64,000 nt of DNA, taken from the NCBI RefSeq assembly GCF_005144415.1, contig NZ_SWJE01000012.1:62001-126000 (forward strand). Direction: 5' to 3'. Each line of letters begins with the position of its first letter. Within the stretch, counting starts at the first letter, position 1. Shown one piece after another: positions 62,242 to 64,000 of the stretch. The DNA is from Trinickia terrae. GTDB taxonomy: Bacteria; Pseudomonadota; Gammaproteobacteria; Burkholderiales; Burkholderiaceae. A program made the position numbers and the translations under genes. The notes under the pieces were generated by a model, which saw nothing but the letters and a program-made list of their open reading frames with translations, was not told where the DNA came from and ran no database searches.

Positions 62242-62697
62242 ATGAGCAAGCGTCTCGACTACAACCAGATCGCACCCGCAGGCGTCAAGGCCCTTGGCAG
62301 CGTATACGGCTATGTCACGCAGAGCAGCCTTTCGCCTGTTCTTGTCGAGTTGGCCTACCTTCGCGTCTCCCAGATCAACAACTGCGCCTACTGCCTCGAC
62401 ATGCACACACGTGACCTGCTGAAGAAAGGCATGAAAGTCGAAAAGCTGGCGCTGGTTCAGGCATGGGCGGAAGCCGGCAATCTGTTTGACGAACGCGAGC
62501 GCGCCGCCCTTGCGTGGGCCGAGTCGGTCACTCGCGTCGCGGAAACTGGCGTGCCTGACGCGGCCTATGAAGCCGCGCGCGCGGTGTTCAATGAGCGCGA
62601 ACTTGTGGATCTCACTATCGCAATCAGCCTGATGAACACATATAACCGTATGGCCATCAGCTTCCGGAACGTACCTCAGGCTGCACTAGAGCAGTAA
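62242..62697 (+). CDS. Carboxymuconolactone decarboxylase (CMD/AhpD-like) family protein
   Basis: 151 residues. AhpD-like core with the redox motif 'NNCAYCLDMHTRDLLKKG' (CxxC followed by H), and 'AALAWAESVTRVAETGVPDAAYEAARAVFNERELVDLTIAISLMNTYNRMAI'. The CxxC-H pattern suggests peroxidase/thiol redox activity rather than decarboxylation. Operon partner of the cupin gene, with GGAGCAACC before ATG 62242. Confidence 0.9.
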   Translation: MSKRLDYNQIAPAGVKALGSVYGYVTQSSLSPVLVELAYLRVSQINNCAYCLDMHTRDLLKKGMKVEKLALVQAWAEAGNLFDERERAALAWAESVTRVAETGVPDAAYEAARAVFNERELVDLTIAISLMNTYNRMAISFRNVPQAALEQ

Positions 62698-62754
62698 GAC
62701 ACGGTAGCCAGTTCCGCGGCGCTTGAGTTGCAGCGCAGCCGCAAGGAGGGATTC

Positions 62755-63115
62755 GTGAAAATTTTCATTGCAGGCGCTACCGGCGCCGTGGGCTTGCCGC
62801 TCGTGCGCGTGTTGTGCGCACTCGGCCATCGGGTGACCGGCATGACTCGCGCGGGCGCGGGCGTGGACCGTCTACGGGAACTCGGCGCCCAGCCGTCTTG
62901 TGCCGATGCTTTCGACTCTACGGCGGTGAGGTCCGCGATCGAGGCGGCCTCGCCGGACGTGGTAATCGACCAACTGACGTGAGACAGTAATCATTGGCGA
63001 AGGCAACGCTGTCTGGTCGTTCGTCCATATCGATGACGCAATCGCGGCGACGGTCGCTTCGCTGACATCCGAACCCGGAACCTATATGTTTGGCCGGAGC
63101 TTCGAACGGCCGGGC
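62755..63115 (+). pseudogene. NAD-dependent epimerase/dehydratase remnant
   Basis: A GTG start at 62755 with AAGGAGG upstream gives 'KIFIAGATGAVGLPLVRVLCALGHRVTGMTRA', the Rossmann start of an SDR-type epimerase, but the frame ends at 62982 after 'VIDQLT'. A downstream segment in another frame (~62990-63115) reads 'IGEGNAVWSFVHIDDAIAATVASLTSEPGTYMFG', the conserved C-terminal 'SFVHIDDA' part of the same family. The catalytic YxxxK region between them is missing, so I infer a large internal deletion. Confidence 0.75.
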
Positions 63116-63402
63116 GAAGGCACAATTGGGCTTCACACCACGACCGCTCCTTTGGAAGAGCCAGTTGGCCTAGAAACTTGCGATCTTCGATCGCCAATAA
63201 CTACTCGGTTTTCGGGTGTCGCTTTACCCTTCCCGGGCTGCTGCCAAGCCACTACAGGGCGATCTGAAGGGGCGAGTTTTTCGATTGGAGCATTCGGCGT
63301 AGGGAACGGTAAGAACTGCGCAAAACCAACGCTTTTTGCGGGGAAGCGCCCACAGGCCGGCTGGATATCATCGTGCATCGGGATACTCTGAATGACCGCC
63401 CC

Positions 63403-63570
63403 ATGTCCGCACTAAGACGCAAAGTCGCCCTGCTCGTGACACTTGCACTGCTTTTCAATCTAAACGGCTGCTCATCCACGCTTGGCAATATAGGGCTCGG
63501 CTTCGGCCTCGGCGTTGCAGGCACGGTCAGCGGGCTCTATTGCGCGCTTGTCTGCCACAACAACAACTAA
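63403..63570 (+). CDS. Small lipoprotein
   Basis: 55 residues from ATG 63403. A signal peptide 'RRKVALLVTLALLFNLNGC' ends in a lipobox (LNGC), followed by 'SSTLGNIGLGFGLGVAGTVSGLYCALVCHNNN'. A short Gly-rich hydrophobic stretch and two more Cys suggest an envelope-anchored small protein of unknown role. Weak start context; the frame also reaches GTG 63373. Confidence 0.65.
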   Translation: MSALRRKVALLVTLALLFNLNGCSSTLGNIGLGFGLGVAGTVSGLYCALVCHNNN

Positions 63571-63696
63571 TCCGGCCCCTCGTTTCTCCCGTTCGCAGCA
63601 AGATCAGAGCGCGCTGTATCGGCTTGGCAGCGGCCCGGACTCGCGAATCCCCTTTCCGTACACAAACCTTCGCATCGAAACCATCTCTTGACGACT

Positions 63697-63740
63697 CATA
63701 ACTCGCCAGTTATGCCTAAACACATAACCAACGAGCTATG
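63697..63740 (+). promoter_or_regulatory. Tandem ArsR operator
   Basis: CATAACT-CGCC-AGTTATG (63697-63714), a perfect 7-4-7 inverted repeat, and a second 7-4-7 element CATAACC-AACG-AGCTATG (63723-63740; arms match 5 of 7), centres 26 bp apart. The second overlaps the start codon of the ArsR gene, so binding would block both transcription and access to the start. Confidence 0.7.
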
Positions 63741-64000
63741 AATCACCCTGTGCAACCCAGCTTCGACGACCTTTTCACCGCGCTCTCCGATCCCACTCGC
63801 CGCGGCATCTTCGAGCAGCTCACGCGCAACGGCGAGCAGACCGTGCGCGCGCTCACCGATGCGGCTGGCGTGTCGCAGCCGGCTGTGTCGAAGCACCTGG
63901 GCGTCCTGAAAGAAGCCGGTCTCGTGCGTTTTCGCCGCGAGGGCCGAGAGACGCACTACAGCTCGGATCCCGAAGGGCTCGCGCCGCTCATCGACTGGAT
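63738..64000 (+). CDS. ArsR-family regulator (3' end outside window)
   Basis: The first 87 codons are visible. 'FTALSDPTRRGIFEQLTRNGEQTVRALTDAAGVSQPAVSKHLGVLKEAGLVRFRREGRETHYS' is the ArsR winged helix; no metal-ligand CxC motif is seen in the recognition helix, so it is likely a non-metal member of the kind often paired with an SRPBCC/AHSA1 protein just downstream. Start ATG 63738 lies within its own second operator. Confidence 0.88.
   Translation, partial: MNHPVQPSFDDLFTALSDPTRRGIFEQLTRNGEQTVRALTDAAGVSQPAVSKHLGVLKEAGLVRFRREGRETHYSSDPEGLAPLIDW

Overview
The window is GC-rich chromosomal DNA from a beta-proteobacterium. A Burkholderiaceae host (Paraburkholderia/Trinickia/Caballeronia-like) is the best guess. 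The reasons are the high-GC codon use, the Burkholderia-type porin, catBAC and deo gene sets like those of that group, and very many LysR/IclR/GntR regulators. Nothing visible marks a plasmid or phage: no tRNA, rRNA, CRISPR array, transposase or integrase was seen. Genus assignment is an inference.

Layout. 1-5.2 kb: NYN/LOTUS RNA-binding protein (cut by the window edge), SAM hydrolase, LCM-type methyltransferase, a PcaR-like IclR regulator, and a divergent MHS-family transporter with PcaR-type boxes between them. 5.2-9.5 kb: a CHASE-PAS-GAF-GGDEF-EAL signalling protein whose downstream operon partner is a remarkable protein carrying 13 copies of an AYCAV motif. 10-15.5 kb: porin, a decayed C45-type hydrolase, MscS channel, an intact C45-type hydrolase, and an acetoacetate decarboxylase-like protein. 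15.5-22.8 kb: Lrp regulator, a one-chain aconitase-superfamily dehydratase, MFS transporter, CaiB-type CoA-transferase and HMG-CoA-lyase-like enzyme with a divergent LysR. This reads as a pathway for a small branched hydroxy or unsaturated dicarboxylic acid. 22.8-25.5 kb: catC, catA and catB (catechol ortho-cleavage) with a CatR/BenM-type box and a four-hairpin repeat inside the operon.

25.5-31 kb: secreted hypothetical, GapN-like aldehyde dehydrogenase, LysR, aldo/keto reductase and zinc alcohol dehydrogenase. 31-39.7 kb: two polar amino acid/amine ABC systems with catabolic partners (FAD amine oxidase; DUF1989) under IclR and GntR control, each with a visible operator. 39.8-46 kb: Fur-boxed TonB siderophore receptor, LysE exporter, Pro/Gln/Tyr-rich secreted protein, argC and a divergent LysR. 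46.1-53.3 kb: a complete nucleoside scavenging set (Tsx-like channel, NUP protein, CNT permease, deoC, deoA, deoB, cdd) on one strand. 53.6-58.6 kb: three consecutive RraA/HMG-aldolase-fold paralogues, an aminotransferase and a broken alpha/beta hydrolase, divergent from a LysR. 58.5-64 kb: accessory-looking mix (LysE, LysR, MocR, cupin, CMD-family protein, decayed epimerase, lipoprotein) ending in an ArsR regulator with two tandem operators, cut by the window edge.

The most unusual element is the AYCAV-repeat protein at 5207-6100: a GRDP-like N-terminal domain followed by a Cys-periodic tail that looks like a multi-core modified-peptide precursor or a metal/thiol scaffold. It is co-transcribed with a c-di-GMP enzyme and has no recognisable modifying enzyme nearby.
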